From Rheinheimera sp. (GTDB taxonomy: Bacteria > Pseudomonadota > Gammaproteobacteria > Enterobacterales > Alteromonadaceae), in NCBI GenBank assembly GCA_008015325.1, contig SSFI01000078.1, positions 1 to 35,110 of the forward strand: a DNA stretch of 35,110 nt, in the 5' to 3' direction. The translations under genes were made by a program, and so were the position numbers. Below are positions 7,234 through 15,478 of this stretch, piece by piece. The notes beneath the pieces are model-generated. The model worked only from the letters and a program-made list of their open reading frames with translations. It was not told the DNA's origin and did no database searches. Position 1 is the first letter of the stretch, and each line of letters begins with the position of its first letter.

Positions 7234-8685
7234 ATGCAACAGGATCCAGTGATTCAGCAGTGGCTGGAACAGGCAGAGCAGCAGCTTAAAACTCAGCTGG
7301 GCCTGCTCGCGCAGCAAATGCAGCAACAACAGCAGCAGTGGCAAGACCAACAACAACTGCAATTGGCCCGACAGGCGGCGCCGGAACTGGCCGCACTGCA
7401 GAGCGAAGCCCAGCAACTGAGGCAACAGTTGGATGCGCTCAGACAGCAGGAACAAGAGCGTGCTGCAGCCCTCAGTCAGGCACAAACGCAAAATAAAGCG
7501 GCGCAGGATGAACGTGATGAAGCCTTGGCTGCGATGCGACGGCTGGCCGATCAGCTGCGGCTCAGTCAGGACGAATTCCGCCAGGAGAAGTTGCAGGGCC
7601 TGTCGTTGCAGCAGCAGCTGGTACAGCAAGAACAGCAGCTGAGTGCTGCCTTACAACAACAGCAACAACTGCAACAGCAGTTGGCGTCAGTTGAGGCAAC
7701 GCTGGAGCAAACCGAACAGCAAGGCCAAAGCGCCAGATCTGCAGAGTTGGATGCATCACAAACCGAACTGGCCGAAGTCCGTGCCAGCCTTGCGGCGGCT
7801 GAAAACGCCGCATCGCAGCAGCTGGCGCAACTGAATCAGTTACGCCAGCAATTGCTGCAGATGACCGACACTGATCAGCAGCTGCAGCAACAACTGCACC
7901 AGCAATTACAGCAGCTCGATAACGCTGAATTGCAGCGCCGGCAATTAGAACAGCAGCTGGTGGCTGCTGCCGGTGACAGTCAGCTGCAGCAACAACAGGC
8001 TGAACAGCTGCAGTTGCTGACAATTGAGCATCAACAGCAACAGGCGGAACTGCTCAAATTACGGGATGCGCTGGCGCAGGCGCAGCAAGAGCAACAGGCG
8101 CTGCAGCTGCGACAACAAGAACAGCTGCAACAAGAGCAGCTTCGGGCGCAGCAGTTGTTGGATGCGGTCCGTGCTGAGTGCGACACCGCCCGGCAGGAAC
8201 GGCAACAACTTCAGACGCAACTGGTGCACCTGCAGCAATTGCAGCAGGAATTTAGCCTGATGCAACAAGAACAGCAGGCACTGAAAGCCGAGCGCGACGC
8301 CTTGCTGGATTCGGTCACACAATTACAGCAGCAACTGGCTGACACCAGTGATCAGTTTGCAACGCAACAACAGGCGCTGCAGGCGCAACAACAGTTACAG
8401 GCAGAAGTGGACGCCTTACAGCAGCAACAGCAGGACTGGCAACAGCAGCAACACAAGCTGGAAAGCCAGCTGTTCCGCGCCCAAGCCCGGGTTGAAAGTA
8501 TTGAAGAGCGGCAGCAGGCCGAAGCAGAACAGTCGCGCGAAACCATCCGGCAGTTGCGGCTACAGCTAGTGCAGGAACAAGCGACGGCGCAGGAACAAAT
8601 CCAGCAGTTGCAGCAGCAGGCTACCGAATTCCGGCTGAAATTTGATTACGCGCAGAAACAGCTGCAGCAACAGTCGCAGCCATAA
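7234..8685 (+). CDS. Glutamine-rich long coiled-coil protein, function unknown
   Basis: The 483-residue protein is roughly one third glutamine, with the rest mostly Leu, Ala, Glu and Arg in heptad-like arrangement. Runs of up to six Gln occur, and nearly the whole chain should form an alpha-helical coiled coil. It has no signal peptide, no membrane segment and no recognisable catalytic or DNA-binding motif. A few breaks (QGQSARSAEL near 168, AAAGDSQ near 247) suggest segmentation. The ATG at 7234 is three bases after the yhgN stop; a GTG at 7231 is an alternative start. yhgN and this gene are probably co-transcribed. Any structural or scaffolding role would be inference from composition alone. 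Confidence 0.75.
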   Translation: MQQDPVIQQWLEQAEQQLKTQLGLLAQQMQQQQQQWQDQQQLQLARQAAPELAALQSEAQQLRQQLDALRQQEQERAAALSQAQTQNKAAQDERDEALAAMRRLADQLRLSQDEFRQEKLQGLSLQQQLVQQEQQLSAALQQQQQLQQQLASVEATLEQTEQQGQSARSAELDASQTELAEVRASLAAAENAASQQLAQLNQLRQQLLQMTDTDQQLQQQLHQQLQQLDNAELQRRQLEQQLVAAAGDSQLQQQQAEQLQLLTIEHQQQQAELLKLRDALAQAQQEQQALQLRQQEQLQQEQLRAQQLLDAVRAECDTARQERQQLQTQLVHLQQLQQEFSLMQQEQQALKAERDALLDSVTQLQQQLADTSDQFATQQQALQAQQQLQAEVDALQQQQQDWQQQQHKLESQLFRAQARVESIEERQQAEAEQSRETIRQLRLQLVQEQATAQEQIQQLQQQATEFRLKFDYAQKQLQQQSQP

Positions 8686-8789
8686 TGCCGGCTATCACAG
8701 CACGAACAGTCAGGGACTGAACTGGCTGCAGCGGCTGGCATTGTGTATCATGGCCGCCAAGACCTAAGCCCGTCACGGACTCTTTACTC

Positions 8790-9392
8790 ATGTCAAAAGC
8801 CAATAATTTCCAGAAGATGCGTGAGCTGAGCTTTTATCAGCAAGCCGCGGTAGCCATTGTCCTGTTAGAACGGATGCTGCCGAATTATCAGTTATTTGCT
8901 GAAGTCAGCAATTTTGGCGCCGCAGCGTTGCCGCGCCATACGCTGGATTTAGTCTGGGAATGGCTGCAGGTGCGCCGCGCTAAAATCAATTTTGAACGGC
9001 TACAGGAAGAGCTGGAGCTCATCACACCGGAAGTCAGTCACTTTGATATGTTTGGCGTTTATCCGGCGGTGGACGCGATGATTGCCCTCGACAGCATGCT
9101 GAACGGCATCCGCGAGCAGGACAGCACAGAATTTATTAACGTGGCGAAAATTTCGCAGGCTTCAGTAGCGCGGCTGATTGAACATGAATCAGCCGACTTG
9201 GATATCAGCACTGAAGCTGAACTGAAAAAAGTGGTGCGCGATCACGAACTGATGGCGTACGAGATGGATTGCCTGGCCGAGCTGATTGAGATCTGTGGCG
9301 CAGTGCAGTCGTTTGACCGCGAACAAATCCAGCAACTCAAAGCCTGGGTCAAAGAACAGGGCGTGACTAATCTGGGTATGGAACTGAACTAA
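8790..9392 (+). CDS. yjaG: YjaG family protein (DUF416)
   Basis: The 200-residue protein shows the DUF416 pattern throughout: NFQKMRELSFYQQAAVAIVLLERMLPNYQLF at the start, LVWEWLQVRRAKINFERL in the middle, DMFGVYPAVDAMIALDSML, and ELMAYEMDCLAEL near the end. It is all-alpha, cytoplasmic and of standard family length. The family is conserved in gammaproteobacteria, where the E. coli gene lies close to hupA and nfi, but no function is established. Here it follows the glutamine-rich gene after 104 bases and is convergent with rsmD. Confidence 0.88.
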   Translation: MSKANNFQKMRELSFYQQAAVAIVLLERMLPNYQLFAEVSNFGAAALPRHTLDLVWEWLQVRRAKINFERLQEELELITPEVSHFDMFGVYPAVDAMIALDSMLNGIREQDSTEFINVAKISQASVARLIEHESADLDISTEAELKKVVRDHELMAYEMDCLAELIEICGAVQSFDREQIQQLKAWVKEQGVTNLGMELN

Positions 9393-9416
9393 GCTCCACT
9401 GGCCTCGGTTCAGTTC
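9381..9416. terminator. Inverted repeat between convergent yjaG and rsmD
   Basis: GAACTGAAC (9381-9389) and GTTCAGTTC (9408-9416) form a perfect nine-base inverted repeat spanning the yjaG stop codon, just before the rsmD stop. It is placed to end both transcripts, but no T-run follows on either side, so it is at best a weak or Rho-assisted terminator. Confidence 0.3.
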
Positions 9417-9428
9417 GGTGGTTTAGTA

Positions 9429-10055
9429 TCAGCCAGTTTGCTCAGGCTGATACTGAAACAGCCGGTACGCCAGCTGACCGGCGATTTTATCTTTTAACAG
9501 GCGCCAGCCTGGTGGTAATTCGCTGATATCTAATTCTTTTTCCGTCTCCAGATAAATCAGTGCGTCCGGTTTCAGCCAGCCGTTGCAAAGCAGTCTGGCG
9601 CAAGGCAATGCTAAATTCTGCCGAAACGGCGGGTCAATAAATACCAAATCAAATTGCTGCAGCACAGGCCCGGTTAACAACTGCATGGTGTCACTCTGCC
9701 GCACTTCGGCATTGCTGCAGTTGAGCCGCGCCAGATTTTGTTTTAGCTGCAACGCGGCTTTTTGATCGCGTTCAACCAGCAAAGCGCTGTGGGCATAACG
9801 CGACAACGCTTCAAACGCCAGACTGCCGCTGCCGCTGAAACAATCCAGCACCAGCCGGTCCCGGGTGTCCTGCATCAGCCAATTAAACAAGGTTTCTTTG
9901 ACCCGGTCTGTGGTCGGTCTTAAGCCCTGCACATCCAGTACCGGCAGTTTGCGGCCACGCCACTGCCCGCTGATAATGCGGACTTCACCGGGTTGCGCTG
10001 TTGGCGCGGCGGCGGTTTTACTGCGGGACTGTGGGCTGGAGGCGCGGCTTTTCAT
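9429..10055 (-). CDS. rsmD: 16S rRNA (guanine(966)-N(2))-methyltransferase RsmD
   Basis: The 208-residue protein is an AdoMet-dependent methyltransferase that methylates G966 of 16S rRNA in the 30S subunit. The visible signatures are VRIISGQWRGRKLPV and GLRPTTDRVKETLFNWL near the N-terminus, the AdoMet loop VLDCFSGSGSLAFEALSR, and the catalytic DPPF in VFIDPPF, where the enzyme contacts the target base. Length fits the family. It is divergent from ftsY across 80 bases, as in many gammaproteobacteria. Confidence 0.95.
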   Translation of the reverse strand: MKSRASSPQSRSKTAAAPTAQPGEVRIISGQWRGRKLPVLDVQGLRPTTDRVKETLFNWLMQDTRDRLVLDCFSGSGSLAFEALSRYAHSALLVERDQKAALQLKQNLARLNCSNAEVRQSDTMQLLTGPVLQQFDLVFIDPPFRQNLALPCARLLCNGWLKPDALIYLETEKELDISELPPGWRLLKDKIAGQLAYRLFQYQPEQTG

Positions 10056-10081
10056 CAGGGTTTATGCACTTTGAATAAAGG

Positions 10082-10090
10082 TGATACTAT
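10082..10090 (+). promoter_or_regulatory. Extended -10 promoter candidate for ftsYEX
   Basis: The sequence TG-A-TACTAT at 10082-10090 matches an extended -10 element (TGn plus five of six -10 bases). No good -35 is present at the right distance, which is usual for extended -10 promoters. Transcription would start near 10097 and give a leader of about 40 bases before the ftsY ATG at 10136. Confidence 0.4.
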
Positions 10091-10135
10091 AAGCGGCGAT
10101 TTTACCGCAGTTTCGACAATCTGACAGCGAACCTT

Positions 10136-11431
10136 ATGACTAAACCGAATAAACTGTTATCCTGGCTGGGTTTTGGCAAAAAAGATCCGGCTCCGGCTAC
10201 GCCTGAAGTGGTGGCGGATACTTCTGCTGCAGCAGCGCCAGCCACACCAGAATCACCGGTCACGCCGCCACCCGCTGCGCAGCAGCCGGAAACCACTTTA
10301 CCCACACCAACGTTGCCTGAAGAGGCTGCTACAGCTGTCACTACAGCGCCGGTGGAACTTGTCGAGACAGCATCTGCTCAGGCTGCAACTGCCGCAGTTG
10401 TCATAGCCACCGACAGCGTAGTGACTGTTACTGCAGAGCCAGAGCCAGAGCCAGAGCCAGCTGCAGCGCCGGTGGCGCCCGTGCTGCAGCCGGAAGAACC
10501 AGCGAAAAAACCAGGCTTTTTTGCAAGGCTGAAACAAGGCCTGGCCAAAACCAGTCAGAACCTGGGTTCAGGCCTTGCCAGTTTATTCCTCGGCAAAAAA
10601 ATCGATGACGAGCTGTACGAAGAGCTGGAAACCCAGTTGCTGCTGGCGGATGTCGGGGTTGAAACCACGCAGAAACTGATCAAACAGCTGGTGGTTGATG
10701 CCAACCGTCGTGAATTAAAAGACGCCGAAGCCCTGTACGAAAAGCTGCAGGACGAAATGGCGTTATTGTTAGATAAAGTCGAACAGCCGCTGCAAATCGA
10801 CAGCAGCACTGGCCCTTATGTCATCCTGATGGTCGGTGTCAATGGCGTCGGCAAAACCACCACTATCGGTAAACTGGCGCAGCAATTGAAGCAGCAAGGC
10901 AAATCCGTGATGCTGGCGGCCGGCGATACCTTCCGCGCGGCGGCGGTTGAACAGCTGCAGGTCTGGGGTGAACGTAACGAAATCCCAGTGATCGCCCAGC
11001 ACAGCGGCGCCGATAGTGCCTCTGTCATTTTTGATGCGTATCAGGCCGCGAAAGCGCGCAAAATCGATGTATTAATTGCGGACACCGCCGGTCGCCTGCA
11101 GAACAAAGCGCATTTAATGGAAGAGCTGAAAAAAATCGTCCGGGTGATGAAAAAAATCGACGGCGCTGCACCACATGAAGTGATGTTGACGCTGGATGCC
11201 GGCACCGGTCAGAATGCACTCAGTCAGGCCAAACTTTTCCACGAAGCGGTACAGCTGACCGGCATTACGCTGACCAAGCTCGATGGTACTGCCAAAGGCG
11301 GGGTGATTTTTGCCATTGCTGACCAGTTCAGTTTACCGATCCGATATATCGGTGTTGGCGAAGGCATTGACGATTTACGCGTATTCCACAGTAAAGACTT
11401 TATCCGCGCACTGTTTAACAGGGAATTCTGA
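10136..11431 (+). CDS. ftsY: Signal recognition particle receptor FtsY
   Basis: FtsY is the SRP receptor GTPase that docks ribosome-nascent chain complexes at the SecYEG translocon. The 431-residue protein has an N-terminal A domain (about 1-130) rich in Pro, Ala and Glu with a short EPEPEPEP stretch, an N helical domain (about 135-225) and the G domain. In the G domain are the P-loop GVNGVGKTTT (about 236-245), DTAGR (about 315) and TKLDGTAKGG (about 379-388). The N-terminal MTKPNKLLSWLGFGKKD resembles the amphipathic membrane-binding start. It heads an ftsY-ftsE-ftsX operon, with the ftsE start two bases after the ftsY stop. Confidence 0.97.
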   Translation: MTKPNKLLSWLGFGKKDPAPATPEVVADTSAAAAPATPESPVTPPPAAQQPETTLPTPTLPEEAATAVTTAPVELVETASAQAATAAVVIATDSVVTVTAEPEPEPEPAAAPVAPVLQPEEPAKKPGFFARLKQGLAKTSQNLGSGLASLFLGKKIDDELYEELETQLLLADVGVETTQKLIKQLVVDANRRELKDAEALYEKLQDEMALLLDKVEQPLQIDSSTGPYVILMVGVNGVGKTTTIGKLAQQLKQQGKSVMLAAGDTFRAAAVEQLQVWGERNEIPVIAQHSGADSASVIFDAYQAAKARKIDVLIADTAGRLQNKAHLMEELKKIVRVMKKIDGAAPHEVMLTLDAGTGQNALSQAKLFHEAVQLTGITLTKLDGTAKGGVIFAIADQFSLPIRYIGVGEGIDDLRVFHSKDFIRALFNREF

Positions 11432-11433
11432 GC

Positions 11434-12117
11434 ATGCTTCGATTTGAGCAGGTGAGCAAAAGCTATCCAGGTGGTTTTGTCGCGCTGGACCGCGTCAGTT
11501 TTGAACTGCAAAAAGGCGAAATGGCCTTTTTAACCGGTCATTCCGGCGCCGGCAAAAGTACCATGCTCAAGCTCATCAGCCTGATCGAACGCCCTTCGGC
11601 CGGCCGTGTTGTGATCAACGGCATTGATTTATCTGGTATCAGGTCCGGCCAAATCCCTTATGTGAGACGTGATATCGGCATGATTTTTCAGGATCACCGC
11701 TTGCTGATGAATCACACTGTATTTGATAACGTGGCTTTGCCGTTGGTCATTGAAGGCTTTACCGGCCGCGATATGGCAAGACGGGTGCACGCTGCGCTGG
11801 ACCAGGTCGGTTTACTGGACAAAGCCCGTTGTTTGCCAGCGACTTTGTCTGGTGGCGAGGCGCAGCGCGTTGGTATAGCCCGGGCTGTAGTGAATAAACC
11901 GCCACTGTTATTGGCCGATGAGCCGACCGGTAATCTGGACCCTGATTTGTCGAAAGATATCATGCGTGTGTTTGAAGCTTTTAATCAGGCCGGCGTGTCG
12001 GTGCTGGTGGCGAGCCATGACCTGAGTCTGATTGCGCGGATGCGCTATCGCACTATGACGCTCAAAAGCGGCAAAATGATTAACGATGGCCTGCTGCACA
12101 GTGAGGATGCTGAATGA
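11434..12117 (+). CDS. ftsE: Cell division ATP-binding protein FtsE
   Basis: FtsE is the cytoplasmic ATPase of the FtsEX complex, which couples ATP hydrolysis at the divisome to activation of periplasmic amidases through EnvC. The 227-residue ABC protein shows Walker A GHSGAGKS (about 35-42), the Q-loop in MIFQDHRLL, the signature LSGGEAQR, Walker B LLLADEPT and the switch histidine in VASHD. It sits between ftsY and ftsX and overlaps ftsX by the ATGA motif. envC, its usual downstream partner, is encoded in this same window at 16787-17944. Confidence 0.97.
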   Translation: MLRFEQVSKSYPGGFVALDRVSFELQKGEMAFLTGHSGAGKSTMLKLISLIERPSAGRVVINGIDLSGIRSGQIPYVRRDIGMIFQDHRLLMNHTVFDNVALPLVIEGFTGRDMARRVHAALDQVGLLDKARCLPATLSGGEAQRVGIARAVVNKPPLLLADEPTGNLDPDLSKDIMRVFEAFNQAGVSVLVASHDLSLIARMRYRTMTLKSGKMINDGLLHSEDAE

Positions 12118-13088
12118 GTATTCTGTTTAACGGCCGCGCCAGCGGTGCCAGCGACAGTGCACCGGGTCTGGTGCAAAAATTTCTGATGGGCATCGTCAGC
12201 CATATGCGTCAGTCAGTGTCTAGTCTTGGTGAGTTGTGGCGCAGCCCGGTCTGGACCTTTGTCACTATCGCCGTGCTTGGTATCAGCATGACCTTACCGG
12301 CCACTTTGCATGTGCTGGTGAAAAACTTGCAGCAGGTCAGTAGCAGTTACGACCAGTCGTTTGAGATCAGTCTGTTCCTGAAAAACGATGTCACTGAAAC
12401 CGATATCGCCACGCTGGTGACGCTGTTACAGGGCGACAAAGATGTCGCCAAAGTGCGGCTGATTGATAAAACAGCCGCAATGGCCGAATTTAAACAGGAG
12501 TCCGGTTTTGGCGAGGCTATCAGTTTCCTTGATCAAAACCCGTTACCGGATGTGCTGCTGGTGACGCCGGCACAAAGCCAGCCGGCTGCAGCCGAAGCGC
12601 TGCTAAACAAACTGCAAAAAGAACGTTTTGTTGAACTCGCCAAGCTCGATATCAGCTGGCTGGAACGGCTGGCGGCTATTATGTCGCTGGTGCAACAAGT
12701 GGTCTATACCATTGCCGCTTTGTTACTCTGCGGCGCTTTGCTGGTGATTGGTAACACCATTCGACTGCTCATTATGGATAAAAAAGCCGAAATTGAAGTG
12801 ATGAAACTGGTCGGCGCAACTGACAGTTTTATTCAGCGGCCATTTTTATACACCGGCATCTGGCTTGGGGTGTTTGGTGGTTTTCTGGCATTTCTGGTGA
12901 TTGAGCTGATGTTGTACTGGCTGCGCGGCGCCATTGCCAATGTGACGCAGCTGTACCAGAGTGGTTTTGTCCTCAACGTGCTGACTTTACAGGAATTTGG
13001 TCTGTTGATGGCGATTGCCGTCAGTCTGGGGCTGGTCGGTTCTTATCTGGCCGTGCGCAGCCACATCAAAGCGATAGAGCCCTGCTGA
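12114..13088 (+). CDS. ftsX: Cell division protein FtsX
   Basis: FtsX is the membrane subunit of FtsEX. The 324-residue protein has a cytoplasmic N-terminus, a first transmembrane helix (about 42-65, PVWTFVTIAVLGISMTL), a periplasmic domain (about 66-190) that in E. coli binds EnvC, and three further helices in the FtsX/ABC permease fold (LLLCGALLVIGNTIRLL, YTGIWLGVFGGFLAFLVIEL, LMAIAVSLGLVGSYLAV). Its start overlaps the ftsE stop, so the two are translationally coupled. rpoH usually follows directly; here a minus-strand gene intervenes. Confidence 0.96.
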   Translation: MSILFNGRASGASDSAPGLVQKFLMGIVSHMRQSVSSLGELWRSPVWTFVTIAVLGISMTLPATLHVLVKNLQQVSSSYDQSFEISLFLKNDVTETDIATLVTLLQGDKDVAKVRLIDKTAAMAEFKQESGFGEAISFLDQNPLPDVLLVTPAQSQPAAAEALLNKLQKERFVELAKLDISWLERLAAIMSLVQQVVYTIAALLLCGALLVIGNTIRLLIMDKKAEIEVMKLVGATDSFIQRPFLYTGIWLGVFGGFLAFLVIELMLYWLRGAIANVTQLYQSGFVLNVLTLQEFGLLMAIAVSLGLVGSYLAVRSHIKAIEPC

Positions 13089-13096
13089 CGGGCTCT
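13076..13096. terminator. Hairpin at the ftsX end
   Basis: AGAGCCC (13076-13082) and GGGCTCT (13090-13096) form a perfect seven-base inverted repeat with a seven-base loop that contains the ftsX stop codon. It lies in the 26-base gap before the convergent EAL-HDOD gene. No T-run follows, so termination strength is doubtful. Confidence 0.3.
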
Positions 13097-13114
13097 GCCC
13101 GTAGCCTGAATGTG

Positions 13115-14338
13115 TCAGTCAATCGCTGCTTCCTGCATCAGGCCATGTGCCCAGCTGACCGCGTCCAGGTAGGTCATGCTGAGATCCCGCGCTGTGCCAA
13201 ACAATTGCGTCGTTAATTGTTGTTGTAAGTCCCACTCGCCATCTTCAAACGCCTTAGTTAACTGCAGATAGAGCCCGAGCCGGCCCTGATGTTCCAGCAA
13301 CGCCGCTTTGATTTCCGGCAGTATTGGTAAATCGTCCAACAGTTGCTGCAGTGGCTGTTCTAAAAGCGCATCAACCAGCGAAAATAAACCGGTCAGGAAA
13401 GCGGCCGGCGGGTTGTCGGCATCACCCATCAGTGACGCCAGCTGATCACAGAATCTGGCCCGCACTATCGACATATGCAGCAATTCAGTGGGGCCATCTT
13501 CTTTCAGGTTGGCGAGCGCCAGCAAAGCAATGAATTTTTTCAGCTCACCTTCACCCATGTACACCATGGCGTGTTTTAACGAGCCAATCGGTTGTTTGCG
13601 GGCAAAGCTGGCACTGTTAACAAAACGCAGGAGCTTGTAGGACAAGCCGAGGTCGCGTTCGACAATCGCCGTAAGCTTTTCAAAATCCAGCCGAAGTGCG
13701 CTGGATTCGGCAATCAGCAGCAACAAATTTAATTTACTGCTGGCGATTTTTTTATGCTTCAGCATCTCAGGCTTGGCGAAAAAATAGCCCTGAAACAAAG
13801 TAAAACCAAGTTGTTGCAGCTTTTCGTATTCGGTCTGGGTTTCGACTTTTTCTGCCAGTAAAGTGACCTGGTGATGTTTGACCCGCGACACATACTTGCT
13901 GATCTGCAGAATATTAAACTGCCGTACGTCCACTTTAATAAAGCTGATATAAGGCAGAAAGATGTCCCATTTCGGGTCAAAATCGTGATCATCCAGTGCC
14001 AGCTTGTAACCCATGCGATGCAGCTCGCGGCACGCTGTCAATAGTTCCGTACTGATCGGCACAGTTTCCAGTACTTCAATCACCATACTGCCGGGATTAA
14101 TTGAAGTCGGGAAATGGTGAATGAGCGTATCGGCGGAGAAATTAATAAAAGCCTGATGACCACCGGTGATTTTCTCAACGCCCATCAGCAGATGATGTTC
14201 AGTAATGAGTTTGGACGTCGCTTCGTCGGCGTTGATATCGGGAAAACTGTTTTGCACCCCATCGCGGAACAACAGTTCATAGCCAAATAAGTTTTTATGT
14301 TGATCAAAAATTGGCTGGCGTGCCAGGTAACAATACAT
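13115..14338 (-). CDS. Degenerate EAL plus HDOD signalling protein (YuxH family)
   Basis: The 407-residue protein combines an N-terminal EAL-like domain (about 1-200) with a C-terminal HDOD domain (about 205-390). The EAL signature position reads YELLF (in GYELLFRDG), and the catalytic acidic residues of active phosphodiesterases are largely not recognisable, so c-di-GMP hydrolysis is unlikely. Such YuxH-type proteins are usually regulatory scaffolds. The HDOD part shows FVNSASFARKQPIGSLKHAMVYMGEGELKKF. The ATG at 14338 has a good ribosome-binding site (AGGAG six bases upstream) and begins the conserved YCYLARQPIFD, so it is preferred to a start six codons upstream. The gene lies in reverse orientation between ftsX and rpoH. 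Confidence 0.85.
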   Translation of the reverse strand: MYCYLARQPIFDQHKNLFGYELLFRDGVQNSFPDINADEATSKLITEHHLLMGVEKITGGHQAFINFSADTLIHHFPTSINPGSMVIEVLETVPISTELLTACRELHRMGYKLALDDHDFDPKWDIFLPYISFIKVDVRQFNILQISKYVSRVKHHQVTLLAEKVETQTEYEKLQQLGFTLFQGYFFAKPEMLKHKKIASSKLNLLLLIAESSALRLDFEKLTAIVERDLGLSYKLLRFVNSASFARKQPIGSLKHAMVYMGEGELKKFIALLALANLKEDGPTELLHMSIVRARFCDQLASLMGDADNPPAAFLTGLFSLVDALLEQPLQQLLDDLPILPEIKAALLEHQGRLGLYLQLTKAFEDGEWDLQQQLTTQLFGTARDLSMTYLDAVSWAHGLMQEAAID

Positions 14339-14535
14339 CGACGACTCCTGAACCAAAGGCCGAATAAGGCCGTAAACGAGCTGGTACGCAGGTCTGGCGG
14401 TGCCAACGTCCGATGTTTTATAAGTGGACCAGACTTCTGTTGAGATGCTCTGAGCATATCGGAAAATTGCCCTTTGTCTTATGCAGATATATTCTGAAAT
14501 TCACTTTTTAATATAATTTGGTTCTTAAAAACGCG

Positions 14536-14563
14536 GGAACCGGCATTAGCACTCTCTGTCAAA
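14536..14563 (+). promoter_or_regulatory. SigmaE-type promoter candidate for rpoH
   Basis: GGAACCG (14536-14542), then 16 bases, then TCAAA (14559-14563, in context GTCAAA) closely resembles the sigmaE consensus GGAACTT-N16-TCAAA. E. coli rpoH also has a sigmaE-dependent promoter. The start point would be near 14570, leaving a leader of about 40 bases. A perfect TATAAT at 14512-14517 lies upstream, but no -35 accompanies it. The inferred -10 lies inside the spacer of the CIRCE operator. Confidence 0.5.
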
Positions 14564-14572
14564 GAGTGCTAA
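14546..14572. promoter_or_regulatory. CIRCE element (HrcA operator) upstream of rpoH
   Basis: TTAGCACTC (14546-14554), nine bases, then GAGTGCTAA (14564-14572) is an exact match to the CIRCE consensus, including the nine-base spacer. CIRCE is bound by the repressor HrcA, whose activity depends on GroEL. It lies 38 bases upstream of the rpoH ATG and covers the -10 and start region of the sigmaE-like promoter. Binding there would block transcription of rpoH. E. coli and its near relatives lack HrcA, so this points to different heat-shock wiring. hrcA itself is not in this window. Confidence 0.88.
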
Positions 14573-14609
14573 CATGAGTCCACTTTCACATCTCCACAGG
14601 AGTTTGTTC

Positions 14610-15464
14610 ATGACCAAAGCGAATCAATTGATGACATTGTCAGTCGCAGGCAGCGGTAGCCTCGAGGCTTATACTCACGCTGTCAGTACTATTCCGATGC
14701 TGTCGGCTGAAGAGGAACGCGCTCTGGCTGAACGTCTGCAGCAACACGGTGACCTGGAAGCGGCCCGTCAGCTGATTATGTCGCATTTACGTTTTGTGGT
14801 GCATATTGCCCGCAGCTATTCAGGTTACGGTTTGCCGATTGGCGATTTGGTACAGGAAGGCAATATCGGCCTGATGAAAGCGGTAAAACGCTTTGACCCA
14901 TCAGTCGGCGTGCGCCTGGTGTCTTTTGCTGTGCACTGGATCAAAGCCGAAATTCATGAGTTTGTGCTGAAAAACTGGCGCATTGTTAAAGTGGCAACCA
15001 CTAAAGCGCAACGCAAACTGTTTTTTAACCTGCGTAAATCAAAGAAAAACCTTGGCTGGTTCAGCCAGGATGAAGTGAAAAACGTGGCGGAATCTTTAGG
15101 CGTTCCGGAATATGAAGTGCGGGAAATGGAAGCGCGGATGAGCAACCATGACTTGGCTTTCGATGCGCAGGACGATGACGACGACAACAACTTCAGCGCG
15201 CCGGTGTATTTCCTCGATGATAAAACCTCAGATCTGGCGAACAACTTTGAAGAAGATCAAAGCGAAGGCGCAGCCTTAGAGCGTTTGCAGGCCGCAGTGC
15301 GCACGCTGGACGAGCGCAGCCAGGATATTATCCGTGCCCGCTGGCTCGATAATGAAAAACTGACACTGCAGGAGCTGGCTGATCGCTATCAGGTATCAGC
15401 GGAGCGCGTGCGTCAGCTGGAAAAAAATGCGATGAAAAAACTTCACGCTGCTATGGTTGCCTGA
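14610..15464 (+). CDS. rpoH: RNA polymerase sigma factor RpoH (sigma32)
   Basis: RpoH is the heat-shock sigma factor that directs RNA polymerase to chaperone and protease promoters. The 284-residue protein has region 2 (about 55-125, [34 protein letters not shown]), the RpoH box QRKLFFNLR (134-142) that separates it from RpoD, and region 4 with a helix-turn-helix near the C-terminus ([28 protein letters not shown]). The ATG at 14610 has AGGAG seven bases upstream and starts [11 protein letters not shown]. An ATG 36 bases upstream lies only one base past the CIRCE arm and lacks a ribosome-binding site. Control by HrcA and sigmaE is suggested by the upstream sites. A strong terminator follows. 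Confidence 0.97.
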   Translation: MTKANQLMTLSVAGSGSLEAYTHAVSTIPMLSAEEERALAERLQQHGDLEAARQLIMSHLRFVVHIARSYSGYGLPIGDLVQEGNIGLMKAVKRFDPSVGVRLVSFAVHWIKAEIHEFVLKNWRIVKVATTKAQRKLFFNLRKSKKNLGWFSQDEVKNVAESLGVPEYEVREMEARMSNHDLAFDAQDDDDDNNFSAPVYFLDDKTSDLANNFEEDQSEGAALERLQAAVRTLDERSQDIIRARWLDNEKLTLQELADRYQVSAERVRQLEKNAMKKLHAAMVA

Positions 15465-15478
15465 GTTTTTTCCCGCGG

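Noticed and set aside
7562-8322. Minus-strand frames within the glutamine-rich gene, rich in Ala/Val or Leu
   Set aside because: They are complements of CAG/CAA repeats, which give Leu or Ala/Val in other frames; no ribosome-binding sites or motifs.
7234-8685. A microsatellite or CRISPR-like CAG repeat array
   Set aside because: The CAG/CAA content is irregular, in frame and encodes a consistent heptad pattern; there are no spacers of constant length.
10436-10462. EPEPEPEP stretch in FtsY as a sign of repeat expansion or frameshift
   Set aside because: Acidic, proline-rich low-complexity sequence is normal for the FtsY A domain, and the reading frame is intact through the GTPase motifs.
14512-14517. 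TATAAT upstream of rpoH as a sigma70 promoter
   Set aside because: No hexamer resembling TTGACA lies 15-19 bases upstream; the region is simply AT-rich. It was kept only as a remark.
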